Shown in pieces: positions 12,044 through 25,216 of a DNA stretch of 64,000 bases. This DNA comes from Congeria kusceri (Eukaryota > Mollusca > Bivalvia > Myida > Dreissenidae). The position numbers and the translations under genes are program-made. Every line of letters starts with the position of its first letter. The first letter of the stretch is position 1. The notes under the pieces are model-generated. The model was not told the DNA's origin. It searched no databases and worked only from the letters and a program-made list of their open reading frames with translations. The stretch lies in assembly GCA_027627225.1 (NCBI GenBank), contig CM051024.1, positions 46,792,547 through 46,856,546 on the forward strand, read 5' to 3'.

Positions 12044-14640
12044 ATGAGTGGTGTTCAGCCGTGTCACGACCCACATAATACAGAGGCGCCAGCAACGCAT
12101 CGGAGCAGCAATCGTGGTGGTAAGATCTGAACAGTTAATTGAATTTACTATAAATAACGTATTGCACTTCCAAATAGGTAATGATCGACAATATCCGGTC
12201 TACAGAATGTTCGCATTTTCAAGATTCTTTGATATTGTATGTATTTTATTATTCCTGTAATCTAATATTACACCTGTTTATGCAAGACTTGCAAACTAGG
12301 TATTCTGTCATGGTAAATGCACGTAGCGTAGGCATTTCATTATCAAAGTTGAAGAGTATTATATTACATTACAATAATTTAAACAGTATATTGATATAAT
12401 ATTAATGCTTTTCTATTGCTATTCTGGAGTACTGCTAAGGTACGGACATTTGTTTTGTATATATATTTAACATCACACGACTTTTTGATTACACTTTACA
12501 CTGTGAGTATAATACATTATTATACAACTATTTATATCCTCCAATCAGATGTCATCATTCGTACCACGTTACCTTCCAATATTTCACCATAATGACGCGC
12601 GCCTGCGTACAATATTTGCCACATCGAACGGTCCGAAGATAATATAATACTAATATTAAAATATTTTATGCCACAATTATTATTTACGAGAGCACTAACC
12701 GTGCTAATAATAAAATATTTATGTCACAATTATCATTTACGAGAGCAATAGTCGTACTTATATTAAACAATTTATGTCACAATTATCATTTGCGAGAGCA
12801 ATAGTCGTACTTATATTAAACTATTTATGTCACAATTATCATTTACGAGAGCAATAGTCGTACTTATATTAAACTATTTATGTCACAATTATCATTTGCG
12901 AGAGCAATAGTCGCACTTATATTAAAATGTCACAAAAGCTCACAATTATCATTTACGAGAAGCAATAGTCGTACTAATATTAAAATATTTGTCACAATTA
13001 TAATTTACGGGAAGCAATAGTCGTACTAATAATACAATATTTTATATCACAAACCCGAACCCTGTTGTCATGTGTGTACATATATAAACGCACATATTCA
13101 ATATAAAAAAAATTGTATTTTGGTTAAATATCATAACATCTATATCAAAGAGATATTTAAACATGTCAACCTTTTTTTTTTGTTTACGTTTTGATACGAG
13201 TGCTGCTGTCTTAGGTTTCATTTAATGCTGCTTTTGTAGACCGAAATAGGCCTGTTGTGGATCTTACAGAGCGAATAATCTACTTGAGGGAGGAATCCTC
13301 GTATTCCAACGACGCTCTTCGACCTAATCAATATCCAGCAGGACATGGTATTCTTTTTATTTTACCATTTCTGGTCAGTGGATGCAGAGGGTACCAGTCT
13401 CAAATCAGTCTTAATATCAAAGTTTTGAACATCGAACGCTAATGTAGCAATGAGAATGTTCAGCATTGGGGACAACGGGTAGTCTGAAAGATGTGTAACC
13501 TGCATCACGCAGAATACTGGATATATTATGAAAGTAATATATCCTGCTTCGACTTTTTATTGCTCCCTGCTGGTAACTGATAAACAATTGCATTATTAAA
13601 AAATATATTATCAACATTCATCCAATTTCTTAATGAATCTTTAATTTGTTTGTAGAGTTCATCAACCGATTAAAAATTTGTAGATTGCTGGTAATATAGA
13701 AATTTGCCAATTGCATTATAGTGTTATTGTCCACGAGTAAGTACCATATCAAAATGTCGAATGCAAGGATTGCATTCTGTAATACGCTGGAAAAAGCAAC
13801 TAAATTGAAAGCACATACATGGACGCGCCACCAGCAAGTCTAGTATGCACAAACAAGCTAAAATAAGGACAACACAATTGTTTGTTTGTACATTGATGGT
13901 TAGAGAACAAAACATGCCCTGTCTGTATTGTATGTAGTATACTCAGCTGGTTAATATTTTCAAAACGTGTCAAAGTTACTCACATGTTAATTAGTTACTC
14001 AGAAAGTGATCATACCCACACTCTACAAAGATGACACATCGCACCATTAAGGAAACATAATTTTCGTTTCCTATCTAGAAAAAATGTTCAATACGGGTAA
14101 TACATACATATTTTGACAAAAATATATATTAACATAAATAATTTTTGGCACGTACGTGTCAGTTAAAAGGATATGAAGTCCCCTTCCCTTTCTGGGAATG
14201 TCCTTTCTCTTTCTGGGAAAGCCCCTATTCGTATGCCAGGTACGAAAACTCTACACCGGAAGTAGAGGAAAACTACTAGATCTGTAATCAATAACCGTTT
14301 TTATTTTATTCATATCTTTGCTTCAACATCAATAATATATGTTTGTCATACTGCAGAACTATTAGAGAGATTTAAACTGTGTAAATACACAGATAATTTC
14401 CTAGATACGCATTTGTTCCAACATGGTGCGGATCATGGGATAATAATAGCTTCGATTTGCATATTAACTTGTTTTAGCATTTTGTTTACGTATATTGTCC
14501 ACATTATTTAGTCGTTCCAGGTTGTTTTCATAATAAATGCATTAAAAGGATTTTCAAATAATAATACTGATATTCCATGTTCTTTTTCAGGACTGGCTAG
14601 TGGTGTGGCGATTTCGTCACCAACGACAACTCAAGGATAG
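12044..14640 (+). CDS. possible small three-exon gene, unknown 77-residue protein
   Basis: Exons 12044-12119, 13240-13347 and 14591-14640 sum to 234 bases (77 codons plus TAG). Exon 1 begins MSGVQPCHDPHNTEAP and ends at GTAAGA. Exon 2 follows CTTTTGTAG, reads VVDLTERIIYLREESSYSND, and ends at GTATTC. Exon 3 follows an excellent tract (TGTTCTTTTTCAG) and ends SSPTTTQG. Both junctions are phase 1 and keep the frame. The product is polar, with no signal peptide or membrane segment; I recognise no family. The in-frame sequence upstream of the Met stays open for 12 codons back to an AG, so exon 1 might be internal. The first intron contains a 53-bp minisatellite. Confidence 0.4.
12657..13050. repeat. 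53-bp minisatellite, about seven copies
   Basis: The unit TTTATGTCACAATTATCATT followed by GCGAGAGCAATAGTCGTAC repeats at 12718, 12771, 12824 and 12877, exactly 53 bp apart. More degenerate copies flank it on both sides. It lies in the first intron of the candidate gene at 12044-14640. Confidence 0.9.
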
Positions 14641-17114
14641 AACTTCAGAAATGACAATTAATTTTTTATATAAGGAGACCGACGGAATAGTCAACGCATT
14701 TGGAAGTACGGCTGTGGGGGGTGCAACCTATAAATTATAAACAAAACTTTCTGTTCTGATAATGATGTATTTTGTCAGTGTGTTTTTTTTTCACGCAAAT
14801 ATAAATTATGTAAAAAAAATCTCGAAAAATATTGAATGGTATATATTAACCGCTAAGTCCGTCTGTTCTTGCCCGTAAGTCTCTGCGTCCAGCATTTGTT
14901 GCTAAGCATAACCCAAAGATGTGGAGAACGTCTTTGTGCGGAATTGGAGAGTCAATTTTCATAAGTCTTATAATGTGGACGCATTGTTGTTTGTTTTAGT
15001 TGCTTTCGCTGAACATCATTTATAGTTCAAGAAGGTATATATAGCTTAATTGTCAATAAATGCAAACATTGTGTCGATTTAATCATTTCAAAGTTAATTA
15101 TGTTAATAAAATGCGCTACGCGAAAATGCCGTTTTTTCATGGAATATAGCTATTAATGTAATAACCCATTTATAACTTATTCTTGTTTTGCTTTCCGTCA
15201 TCAATATATATCGTAAATTAGTTATAAAAGGTAATAGTTTCAAGGGTAGTGTATAAGTAAGCGAAGATCTTTTAATATTGCTGGATTTATTGCTATCATT
15301 ATGTGTATGTCCTGAATTTTACTAAGCATGGTTATGTACATCAGCGGGGAAAATCATGTGGTTTTGTTTGACATGCCGCGTGGTTAATGACGTAGCATTA
15401 CTCTGGTCATTTGTAACATGTTATTTCAGTGTTTGATAATATAATGTATTATATGCATTGTTAAATGGTGAATACATCGATACATTACTTGTAACAAAAA
15501 GTCGATTATATTGTTAGCCGATTGTTTACGATATTAATGCATCTGAAACTCAAACTGAACTGAAAAAATTTAAAACAATTAGCTGCAGCTATGCACACAT
15601 ACATTTGGAAAAAATATCATTTTACGCAGAATTTGACACTGAATTTGATTGGTTCAATTTTGACTAGGATAAAGCATTGTTATCTACAATTTTACAAATA
15701 ATTGATAATTGATCAAACATGTATTATATTAAAACCATCGCCCCTGGTTTGTTTAAACCGACCACAACTTTATATTGAATTTTAAACAAGGTCAAATTAA
15801 CGCAATGATTATAATACACTTATATCAATCCGCATTGTATGAATGCTATCATGTATTAAGTTAATTAGCAATGCACACACACCTTGACAGTCTTACAAGT
15901 CACCGAATTGTTGCAAATAAATTAATTGTCTTTTTGTATTCAGTATTAAAACACAAAGAAAGCGTTTTTGAGTAAGCGTTGCAAGGTGGTGGTACCATAC
16001 ATTCTAAAATGTATTTAATACAAGTTAATTAATGTTTTTCTCATTAATTTCGCTTGATACTTAATATCCATTTGTTAAGTTTGTTTGTGAACATTTATTT
16101 TGGACACCCGTCGCATAAGGCAACAAGTCTTGTTAAAACAACATGGTCGAATGTTAAATGCTGTATAATTAGTTATTGCTATAATCTTGTAATCTTTATT
16201 GTATTTATATGTCGTTTAAATGTTATTTGCAAAGCATGCAGTAAAAAGCAAACAGTAACCATTTGTTACACTGTGCATATATGAGTGTGTTTTCTGTTCA
16301 CATTAGAAAGCAAATGGTATACATATCATATATATCGAAACTTTAGTGAGTAGTTTTGTATATTAATATTATATTAGTCAGCTTTTTACATGTTTTTCTC
16401 TTATGATATGTATTCGTGTTATATATTTCAATAGAAATGTTTGTTACAAGGAATTTAAAAAAACAACAACAACAGATTACTATGTAATGATAACATGCAT
16501 GTAACATGTAACACATTTTTAAACTATGTTAACGATGCGTGGCTAAGCTTAAGTAAGTAAAATGATCTAAATTACCAAATAACGGAATATTGCTAAACAC
16601 ATCTTCGATGCCGAGGTTTAATGCCCAAACGGGACTTAGAACCTTTGCTCATTTACACAAATGGTTCATTGCACGCAGTCAGCAGGCCAAGTGCTTACAT
16701 CCGTACGGGACGTTGGTCCTTTGCCTGCATTTGTAATGCTGATGTTTTATACGTAATACGTTATTTATAGTCGGCTATTACAATATAGTAAATAAGAAAA
16801 TAAGATATATTTCAACATTATTTGATATTGGTAGTGATTGTATTGCGTATTCAATGAATACGGTTTGTTTTTGTAAGTTTGTATATGCATATGTATTGTT
16901 TTGTTTTATTTTATATGACTATATATTACTATTTCATATTAAATGTGTTCATCCATGTCTCATGCTTACAGAAGTGGTTGCCATAAAGTCTAGATGTAAG
17001 CAGCATGTTTGATGTTTGATAAAAACGTAAGATATTAAATGTTTTTTCACTCTTGTGTTTTAGATTAATGAGTATATGAATACACTATTCCGTGATATTT
17101 TTTTATTAGAAATA

Positions 17115-17154
<40 letters not shown>

Positions 17155-18514
17155 GAATATAAAGATGGTATAATGTTTAAACAATTCAAACAAGTGTTGG
17201 TTTATAACGCAATGTATGTAATTATGCATAAAATTTTATTGTTGATGTGTGTCTCAGATTTTATGAATTGTTATAGCTCGCAAACATGAACATGATACTG
17301 ACCTTTCCGCATGAATATATTAAGAAGCCGTTATGATGCATATATTAGTTACTGCACTGGACTCGAGTTCAATGGATGAAAGAGCATCCCAAAGAAAATA
17401 CTGTTATGGCATTGTGAAACTTGGGAAATACGTGCACGGACAAAACCGAGTGTAAATATAGGAAACAAATCGAGCGCGTAAGTTGCTTATAGAGTTCACG
17501 AGTTATGGGGTTAATGTTTGTGAGCTATATGTCATATAAATAGATTTAAAATAAATGAAAAAGACATTTTACATGTCGACTCATTGTTTCAATATGCCAG
17601 TTTCAGACTGCACCCTTGGTTGCACGTGTTAATCAATGGAAATGTGTAAAATTGATATAGCTGTAGTGGTGATGAATCAGTGCAACCAAATGTTCAAAGT
17701 TATCGTAAATGCAGTCTGTTATTAAAGGTAGTTTTATTTTAAGCGGATGCTCATTATCTTCATTACATCTTTAGTGGCAATAATACGTGACAGACACTGT
17801 AAAAACAGTAACTGTCAAAACTGTCAAAACATATTGTTTGTGCTTCAAACTTATGGACCGCGCATAGAAGTTGAGAAGTCGAGTTAGATGTGTAAACTCG
17901 TTTCGCACGAGAGGCGCATCCGCGAAGGCCATGAATATTGACTCAACCGAATGGCTAAAGTAACCTAATCAAATGGATAGATAGTTATTATGTGATCTGA
18001 TAAACAATGAGTTATCAATAAAATAACTTAACAATACTTTTTATAAGTAGTTCATTTTCTGAAGTAATTAGCTCTATGCATTTTGTCATATTTGGTCTGT
18101 ACAGGTCTATGATAGAATGGAATATATTTTACTCATCATTAAGTTTATTAAAAACATTACATTATCTAACACGCCCTGTACTTGGATAATCCTAAAGCGG
18201 CGCAGCGACCCTAACGCAGTGCCAAAATGGCAGATTGACAGTACCTCTTTGTTAAGATAATAGTTTCCTTAGATGTTTGTACATGTATGTTTCGATTGTA
18301 ACATCGCTCTTGATCGAGTGGGTATTTATTTAAATAGATCTAAATTAAATGTTTCATCTAGCAGTCATTGTGTTGTAAGATGGAATGCTGAGGAACAAGG
18401 TAAAACTTTCAATTTAAATATTTATAACAAATCTTTAAACATATTTAGAATCTTTAAACATATTTAGAAGCTTTAAATGGCCAAACTATATTGCTGTTTG
18501 GATGCAAACATATA
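14641..18514. other. intergenic, AT-rich, no gene seen
   Basis: Reading frames are short and strongly AT-biased, without motifs. It includes a (TA)n tract at 17117-17152 and nothing else I can name. Confidence 0.6.
17117..17152. repeat. (TA)n microsatellite
   Basis: Uninterrupted alternating TA of about 36 bp. Confidence 0.95.
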
Positions 18515-19797
18515 CTCTATGTTGTAATCTATCGCCAACACTATTTTCGGTATTTGCGAATGACCTCGTGAAAGAAATAAACGAACTTGAATTTGGCATC
18601 ACAACAAGAAACGTCAAGCTGTCTCTCCTCATGTACACAGACGATATTGTACTGATTGTAGACTCGGCAGATAAACTACAACAAATGCTTGATGTCATAA
18701 ATGACTGGTGCAAACGGTTGCGCGTTTCGATAAACACATCGAAATCGAAGTGCATGCACTTCCGCAAAGGTAGACGACCACGAACTGAGTATGTGTTTAA
18801 AATAGGAAATAACGCTCTGAAAACGGTGAACTCATACAAATACCTTGGCGTAATTTTCCACGAGAAAAACAGTTATGAACCAAACAGTGAAGCACTGGCT
18901 AAAGGAGCGGGACGTGCGCTAGGCAGTCTTATAAGTAAAGTTAACAGTATTAACGACATAAGTTTCTACTCGTTTGAAAAGCTGTATAATTCACGTGTTA
19001 TCCCAATTCTAGATTGCTGCAGATCAGTATGGGGATTTAACAAGTGCCATGACATTGACAACGTACAGAACCGGGCGATGCGATACTACCTCGGTGTCCA
19101 CCGCTTTACCCCAATATTAGCCTTGATACCGGATGGCTGCCCAGTAAATACAGATGCTGGAGCTCAATGTTGCGTCTCTGGAACAGGTTTACATTAATGG
19201 ACGATAAACGCTTCACGAAAATTGTGTTCAACGTTGACTACGCAAAATGAATGATAACTGGTGTTCAAAAGTCAAGGATGTGATGGAAAACATAGGATTA
19301 TCTGATCATTTCATAAATAAGACTGTTGTGGACTTAACAGCTGCCAGGGCGGCCGTAACCGAGCGCTACTCGGATTATTGGAGTGAGTCGGTGCAGCGCG
19401 TTCCATAGCTACGGACATACAGGTTGTTTAAAGATACATTTAAGTGCGAACAGTACGTGCAACTAAACCTAGCGAAGCACGAACGGTCATTACTATGTCA
19501 GTTTCGTTCTGGTATTCTTCCACTTAGAATTGAAGCCGGAAGGTACATAGGCTAACAACCGGGAGCTCGTGTGTGCAGATTTTGTGACTCAGGAAGTGTT
19601 GAAGACGAGAAACATTTTCTGTTCGACTGCACCCTACATAACTCTCTTAGAACTGGTGTTTTTAACAATATGTTCAATCAGCACGATGTCGATAATAATA
19701 ACAAACTAATTGATGTCATACATGTATATCCTAGAAAACGAGCAAAATACTTGGTGTATGCTTACCTCCAGAGAAAGAGTGTATTATACCACTAATA
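18515..19797 (+). pseudogene. 5'-truncated LINE: reverse transcriptase C-terminal part and zinc-knuckle tail
   Basis: Similarity starts abruptly inside reverse transcriptase motif B (CNLSPTLFSVFANDL) at about 18520 and continues through the catalytic motif as YTDD (18634) in place of the usual YADD. Next come LRVSINTSKSKCMHF and TVNSYKYLGVIF, then a thumb-like region, all in one frame to 19197. After a frameshift the rest can be followed, with in-frame stops, to the C-terminal CRFCDSGSVEDEKHFLFDC (C-x2-C...H...C) and a TAA at about 19795. This is the back half of an APE-type non-LTR retrotransposon. It is 5'-truncated, as is typical of LINE insertion, and dead. Clade not assigned. Confidence 0.85.
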
Positions 19798-20367
19798 GCC
19801 TACCTATAGACCATGGGCAAACTACTATACGCATTACTTAAACATGCATGTTGAAATTTTGTTCTCAATGCGTTATCCATGACCACATTTATCTCTTTGT
19901 ATATATGACTCGTATTTACTGTTATGTTTATCAATTTGTATATACGATTGTACATAATGAAAAGTTTTATTAATAAGATAATAATTTGGGTGACTTATAT
20001 TGTGCTCTACTAAGTTATTACTACTGTTGTTATTTACCATTGTTATATGTACATGTCACAATAATAAACTACTACCTCTACTATACTCCTTCAAAAGCCC
20101 GTTCACACTATTATGTCGTTATAGCACTGCATGGACACAATACTCGTTCACATGTGCAAACTGCGAGTAAATGGGTAAAAACCTAATTTCTAATCGATAA
20201 TTACCCAACGCAATGTATACTGAAAACGTATACAAACCGAACCACCGCATAAAACGTGAATGAAAAACGCCTTACCGACTAATATTCTATATAAAGAAAT
20301 TAATATACATGTTTGCTGAACGACTATTACCGGCCTGGTGTATTTATATCTTTTCATGATAGCAACT

Positions 20368-20640
20368 ATGGACCGCTTTAAATGTCACCGATGTGAGGAG
20401 TCATACACTTAGACAACATAGATTGTTACCTACTGCACACTTTGCCAAGAGGATCTGTCTTTAAAATATCGCGCGTTTGAGCTGGACGAAAATAGTGTAA
20501 ATAAAGTTTACCCTGATATAGTGCTGAACGATTTGTAAAAAGACGGAAACAATCAATTATTGTCAAAGACGACGTAGTTAAAATTCAAAATAATCATAGT
20601 AGAACAGGAAATGCGAATACCTCTTTAAAATCTTAAAGCA
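20368..20640 (+). pseudogene. degenerate reading frame with two CxxC pairs
   Basis: From an ATG at 20368 one frame reads MDRFKCHRCEESYT, two early stops, then YCTLCQEDLSLKYRAFELDE and about 20 more residues. The C-x2-C pairs suggest a broken zinc-binding protein. It lies between the LINE end and the Harbinger gene, and I cannot link it to either. It may be chance. Confidence 0.2.
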
Positions 20641-21768
20641 TAGAACGCATTCAAAGTGACCAATTGAACACTGCCCTTCTTTTTTTTTAACACTGCCCTT
20701 TGAAACATAGTGACAATGCTTTGCATTGCCGTGAATATTGCGGCCATCGGCGCGTTCGTGATAGCTCGGCCGAGGGAACAGAGGCTTTTCGCGAAAGAAA
20801 GGGGTTCCACGACCTCAGAGACGCGGAAATACTGAGCCGCTATCGTCTCGACAGACCAACTATACTTCAGCTAGTAGAGTTGCTAAAGGATGATCTTACT
20901 AAGCCAACGAGAATGTCATTCTCCATGCCTGTTCTCACTTAGGTTAGATTTTAGATATACTAACACATCGAATTTATAGCCCACGAATCATTGTACCTAA
21001 CAGTAATTTATTTGTAAGATGTGTTTGATAACGCCAAACAAATTCGCTAGATCAAAACCGGTATTCAGGGGGGATAATCATATTCTTCGCGCATTCACAT
21101 TTAGATGTACTAAGCGTACGTAAATGGACAATAGCGATATAATTATGACCGATTAATGCAGCCCTGAAAAGGATAAGTATTCTGTTTCATTTTTTACTTT
21201 TGTCAAACAGTGTCTGCTAATGTTGTTTTAAGTTTTATCTTTTAATAAGAAAGTTGTTGTTGGATCTTAGTATAATTTTCGGACCAGTTCATAGTTCGGA
21301 CGTTCAGACTACTGCAATTTTTTCCTGTATTTGATGTTTTCACATGCATTTGTACCGAAATGTTATAATGCGTCATTTTTAATATATCATTTAAAGATAT
21401 ATCTGAAGATATATAACATGATTGTCTTCAGTTTGATGATACAATGAAGTAGTGACATGAACATATTAATGTTACTCTATTTATTTTAACATACTGTACT
21501 TATTACTGGAAAATTGGTACTCGAGTAAGTACAAGTAATAGTACAAGTAGCACATCCCTGTCACAATATAGCCACATCGTTTGTGATGAAGGTAAGACCA
21601 ATGATGAATCTGTAATTTTCAGGTGCTTGTGGGTCTACGGTTCTTGGCAAAAGGTGATTTTCTGTCTGAAGTCGCTAATCTTCATGGAATAAGCAGGTAA
21701 ACCTTAAGTTTTTTCCATCTTACACTCTCATTTATTAATTGAACTGTTTAATGTACAAATACATATGA

Positions 21769-21996
21769 GGCGTGTCGGAAACAGTTTGCAAACCGGACTT
21801 AATGCATGTTGTCTGCACAGGCAAATCTGGGACGACACTTTCCGCCAACAGTGGATTTATGTTTAAAAGATACTTTCTTGAAACAGCATATATCATAAAA
21901 GCGGAAAGTGTCGTCCTGTATCAGCTTTTGCGGACTGCACATGCTGATCTGGGACGACACTTTACGCACATGCATTAAGCCCGGTTTTCCCACGCC
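21769..21996. mobile_element. palindromic MITE inside a Harbinger intron
   Basis: Ends GGCGTG.../...CACGCC are inverted. The outer parts are mirror images: CCGGACTTAATGCATG at the left pairs with CATGCATTAAGCCCGG at the right. The inner CTGGGACGACACTTTCCGCC and its inverted partner add further pairing. This matches a palindromic repeat I know as very common in bivalve genomes. A degraded relative is at 60610-60758. Confidence 0.8.
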
Positions 21997-22864
21997 ATGC
22001 CACATATATATTTAAAGAAAAAATACACACAGTGACACCAACAAAACTTTTATATCAATTAACATTTCAACCAGTTATATATAGTTATACATGTCTTACA
22101 CTCTGGGGTGTGTAAATATCAAAATTGTTTTGTCCATGTACAAGTTCATTTAAAAAACAGCTTGTCCGCAAACCACAGTCACTTATCCAAACAAAAATAT
22201 AGATTTAAAGCCAGACCTTCCTGTTATATTTTTTATTAAATTAAATTGTTTAATAATAAACAAAACACAATTTGTTATTCAAATGTATTGTATTAGTATA
22301 ATGATTAATAACTTCCAACTGTTAAATCATTTTCACACCACGAATTGTACTTGTCCATGAACAAGTAGACAAGAAAAATTTAGTTGATTGACAGTAAAAT
22401 TACCCGTGTCTGACAAGTCTGCGTAGGTTTACACACCCCTGTTACAGTTGTTCTTTGTTGTATTAAAGAACTCCTTTGTTATATCCGAAAAATAATTTGG
22501 CATTTATTAAAAACGTGGACACATCTCAATAATATAAATCTTATCAATACGTATTCTTTTTTAAGGTCCAGTGCATGCCATATAGTTGCAGCATTTGTGA
22601 ATGCTGTCAATTTATGGATGGATAATATTAGGTACGCATTTCTGTCCAAGTGGTTAAAACAAATAGAATTTTCAAATTGATGTATAGAAAAACCTTCCAA
22701 GTTGCTGGTCAAACAACAGACTTAAAACCGCCCACACAAATTCTAGTACCGGTAGGTTTTGTATGCTGACCACATCCTGTTTTACATGTCTGTCTTGTAC
22801 TCGCTATGGCATTTATTGTATGCTAAATATATTTTGAAATGTACATATCTCTGTAAGTACTACA

Positions 22865-22975
22865 GATGTTCAATTGAAACTTCACACGTCTTCATGTTCA
22901 TTAGGTAAGGTCACTGGCCAAGGCCCATAATTGTGACCAGCATTTTAGCATAATTATGCCTCTTTTAAAAAAAAA
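22865..22975 (+). repeat. dispersed repeat fragment
   Basis: Contains GGTAAGGTCACTGGCCAAGG followed by CCCATAATTGTGACC and GCATAATTATGCC. The same segment recurs, diverged, at about 25720-25810. It occupies the position where the Harbinger gene lacks an exon. Confidence 0.6.
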
Positions 22976-23869
22976 TATGTATGCCTTTATATTACATTAT
23001 TTATTTACAGATTTATTGACATTGTGTCAAAATGGCCAGGGTCCACGCACGACGCCTCTGCCTTTGAGAACTGTGGTTTGAATGTATAAACATATTTGTT
23101 TGCATTGATTTCTCAGAAACTTACTGAAATGTATAAAACTGTGATTGTCCACCATTCCATTTATATTGAACTGTTATGGATGGATGAATAGATAATATCA
23201 TTCAGATTATTTCTTTATGTTTTAGAAGTTTGATGAAATTACCTGCAACAAGTACAGGACATAAAAAAATGCACAATCAAGTATAGTACATCGGAATGGT
23301 CACACGATTAGCATGTTATATTTTTGATTAGGAGGTGGTGGGTTTGAAATCATGTGGAAGCAACTTTTTTCTGTCTTTTTTATTATGATGGTTTTCTTGT
23401 TACATTACTTGAACTGATAATTTCGTATGTAATATGTCCAGTTTTTCTACGTTAAATGGCATATATGAAACACACAAAAATAACTTTTTTTTTTTATTGA
23501 AAAAATAGAAGAGAAATAGAAATAACATAAATTGTATTAAATTTGCCAGCATTTGGCAATCATTGTCACATAATCCTTATTAAACTTGCATGACGTAGTG
23601 AACACTGTGCAAGACAATCACATGTTTGTGAGCATCCTCTTATTGTAATCAGGGAACAAATTACATTTATTTCAGACATTTCTGGAAGAAAACCACATAG
23701 AACATCTCCTTGGTGACTCGGGCTATCCATTAAGAGTACCTCCTCACGCCATTGCTCAGGCCGTCAACTGATGCAGCGATTAGATACAATAACGCACAGT
23801 CCAGTGAGCGAATGGTCATAGAGAGGGCTTTTGGCCTGCTAAAGAGTAGATTTAGGTATACCATTTTGA

Positions 23870-24260
23870 TCTATCAGTATTCCATATTCATGATGAAGTT
23901 TTTTTATTATCCCGAAAAAATTCCAGTGGAGCATATAGTCGCCTCTTTGTCCGTCTGTCCGTCATGTCGTCCGACTGTCCAGATTAATTATTAGCACCTA
24001 CTGGCCCAGAATTCAATGAAACTTAATGCGAAGCTTCATTACCAAGAGTATGTGTGCATTGAACCAGGATGTTCCGCTTCTAAGAGTTATGGGATTTTAA
24101 AGATTTCTTAAATTATAATATAGTGTACAATCCTTGTCTGTGATATTTCTTCGCAACTACTGGCCATAGAATGAAACTATGTGATGCTTCATTATCAAAA
24201 TGAGGTGTGCACAGTACAGGGCTTTCCCTTTCAATGATTTTCTATTAAGTATTGGGACTT
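23870..24260 (+). repeat. dispersed repeat with GTCCGTCTGTCCGTC core
   Basis: Starts around GAGCATATAGTCGCC and TTTGTCCGTCTGTCCGTC, and continues as a low-complexity region resembling the common bivalve repeat found again near 25217-26200. It lies in the last intron of the Harbinger pseudogene. Confidence 0.5.
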
Positions 24261-24845
24261 TGATTCCCATTAATGGGCAAAGCGCAATTCACTGATATCA
24301 TTGTTTTATCATGATAATATTTATAATTCTAATTCAATTCTGTACATTGTATGTGTTTTTGCCAAATATTGTAACACTCCAAATGTTATGAATGTGCAGA
24401 CAGCTGTTTTTTTGCCCTTTAAACATAGTTAAAGGAACTATGGCCTATTTCACTATACTTTATATTTTTAAAGGGAATCAAATCGAAGTTTGTAAGTTTA
24501 GCATCAGAATTTAGAATTGGGTCATTAACAATCCATTTATTAACGAATCACTTATGGGACTAATCTATAGGCATGCAACCTTCTTTGTTTCTAAAGCATT
24601 GATTTGGTATATTCTGACTCAGGTGCCTTCATAAAACTGGCGGATGTCTGTACATGAAGCCAGAGAAGTGCTGCCGGACAGTAGCCGCCTGCATGAGACT
24701 ACACAACTTGTGTGTTGACCAGCAGGTGCAATTACCAGACCAGCAGAATGATCCGCAGGAGCCGGATGAATTTGTACATGCTGCTCCACAGCGGAATCGC
24801 ATTGCCGCTGCTTATCGGCAATACATTATTAATTTATTTGTATAA

Positions 24846-25216
24846 GGCGTAAAAAAAATATGTTTGTTTCAGTTTACGTCCCCCCTCCCCAAAAAAAGGG
24901 GAGGTAGGTAGGAATTTTTTTGTTCATTTTTTGGTAAATGGTCAACTTGAAGATTATAGAACTGAAAGAATATTCAAAACATGTCTCTAATATCATAAAA
25001 CATTGTTTTGAAGTGGATGCTATCAAAACAAAACACTTATTTATCCAAATAACTATTTTTTGATAACAGTAAAATAAACAAAAACATATCTGACTCACTC
25101 AATAAATTGTTAGCATCAGGGCTGTTTTTAGTGTAATTTGGGTAAACTGAAACAAACATATTTTTTTACACCTAACTGCAAACTAGGGGATTCTTATGCA
25201 AAGCTATTTATGTTTT
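24846..25216. other. no gene seen
   Basis: A 3' flank of the Harbinger gene, AT-rich. A short inverted match (AAACAAACATATTTTTTTAC at 25150 with the reverse of 24850-24875) may mark an insertion edge. Confidence 0.4.

Larger units (their letters stand above)
20700..24845 (+). pseudogene. PIF/Harbinger (HARBI1-like) transposase, six exons, inactivated
   Basis: Exons: 20700-20942, 21623-21696, 22566-22631, 23011-23083, 23676-23855, 24623-24845. Splice signals and phases match at each junction except one missing exon. Readable blocks are ILSRYRLDRPTILQLVELL (exon 1), VLVGLRFLAKGDF (2), AAFVNAVNLWMDNI (3), FIDIVSKWPGSTHDASAF (4), HLLGDSGYPLR then RYNNAQSSERMVIERAFGLL (5), and CMRLHNLCVDQ (6). 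These follow HARBI1-family order, a DDE nuclease-type transposase. Three defects are visible. The last codon of exon 1 is TAG where the relative at 62686 has CAG. The exon that should carry the first catalytic Asp (GxDGTH) is absent between 22632 and 23010. A one-base frameshift lies near 23745. MITEs and dispersed repeats fill its introns. Confidence 0.85.

Noticed and set aside
18486..18839. 117-codon minus-strand frame
   Set aside because: Antisense shadow of the LINE reverse transcriptase.
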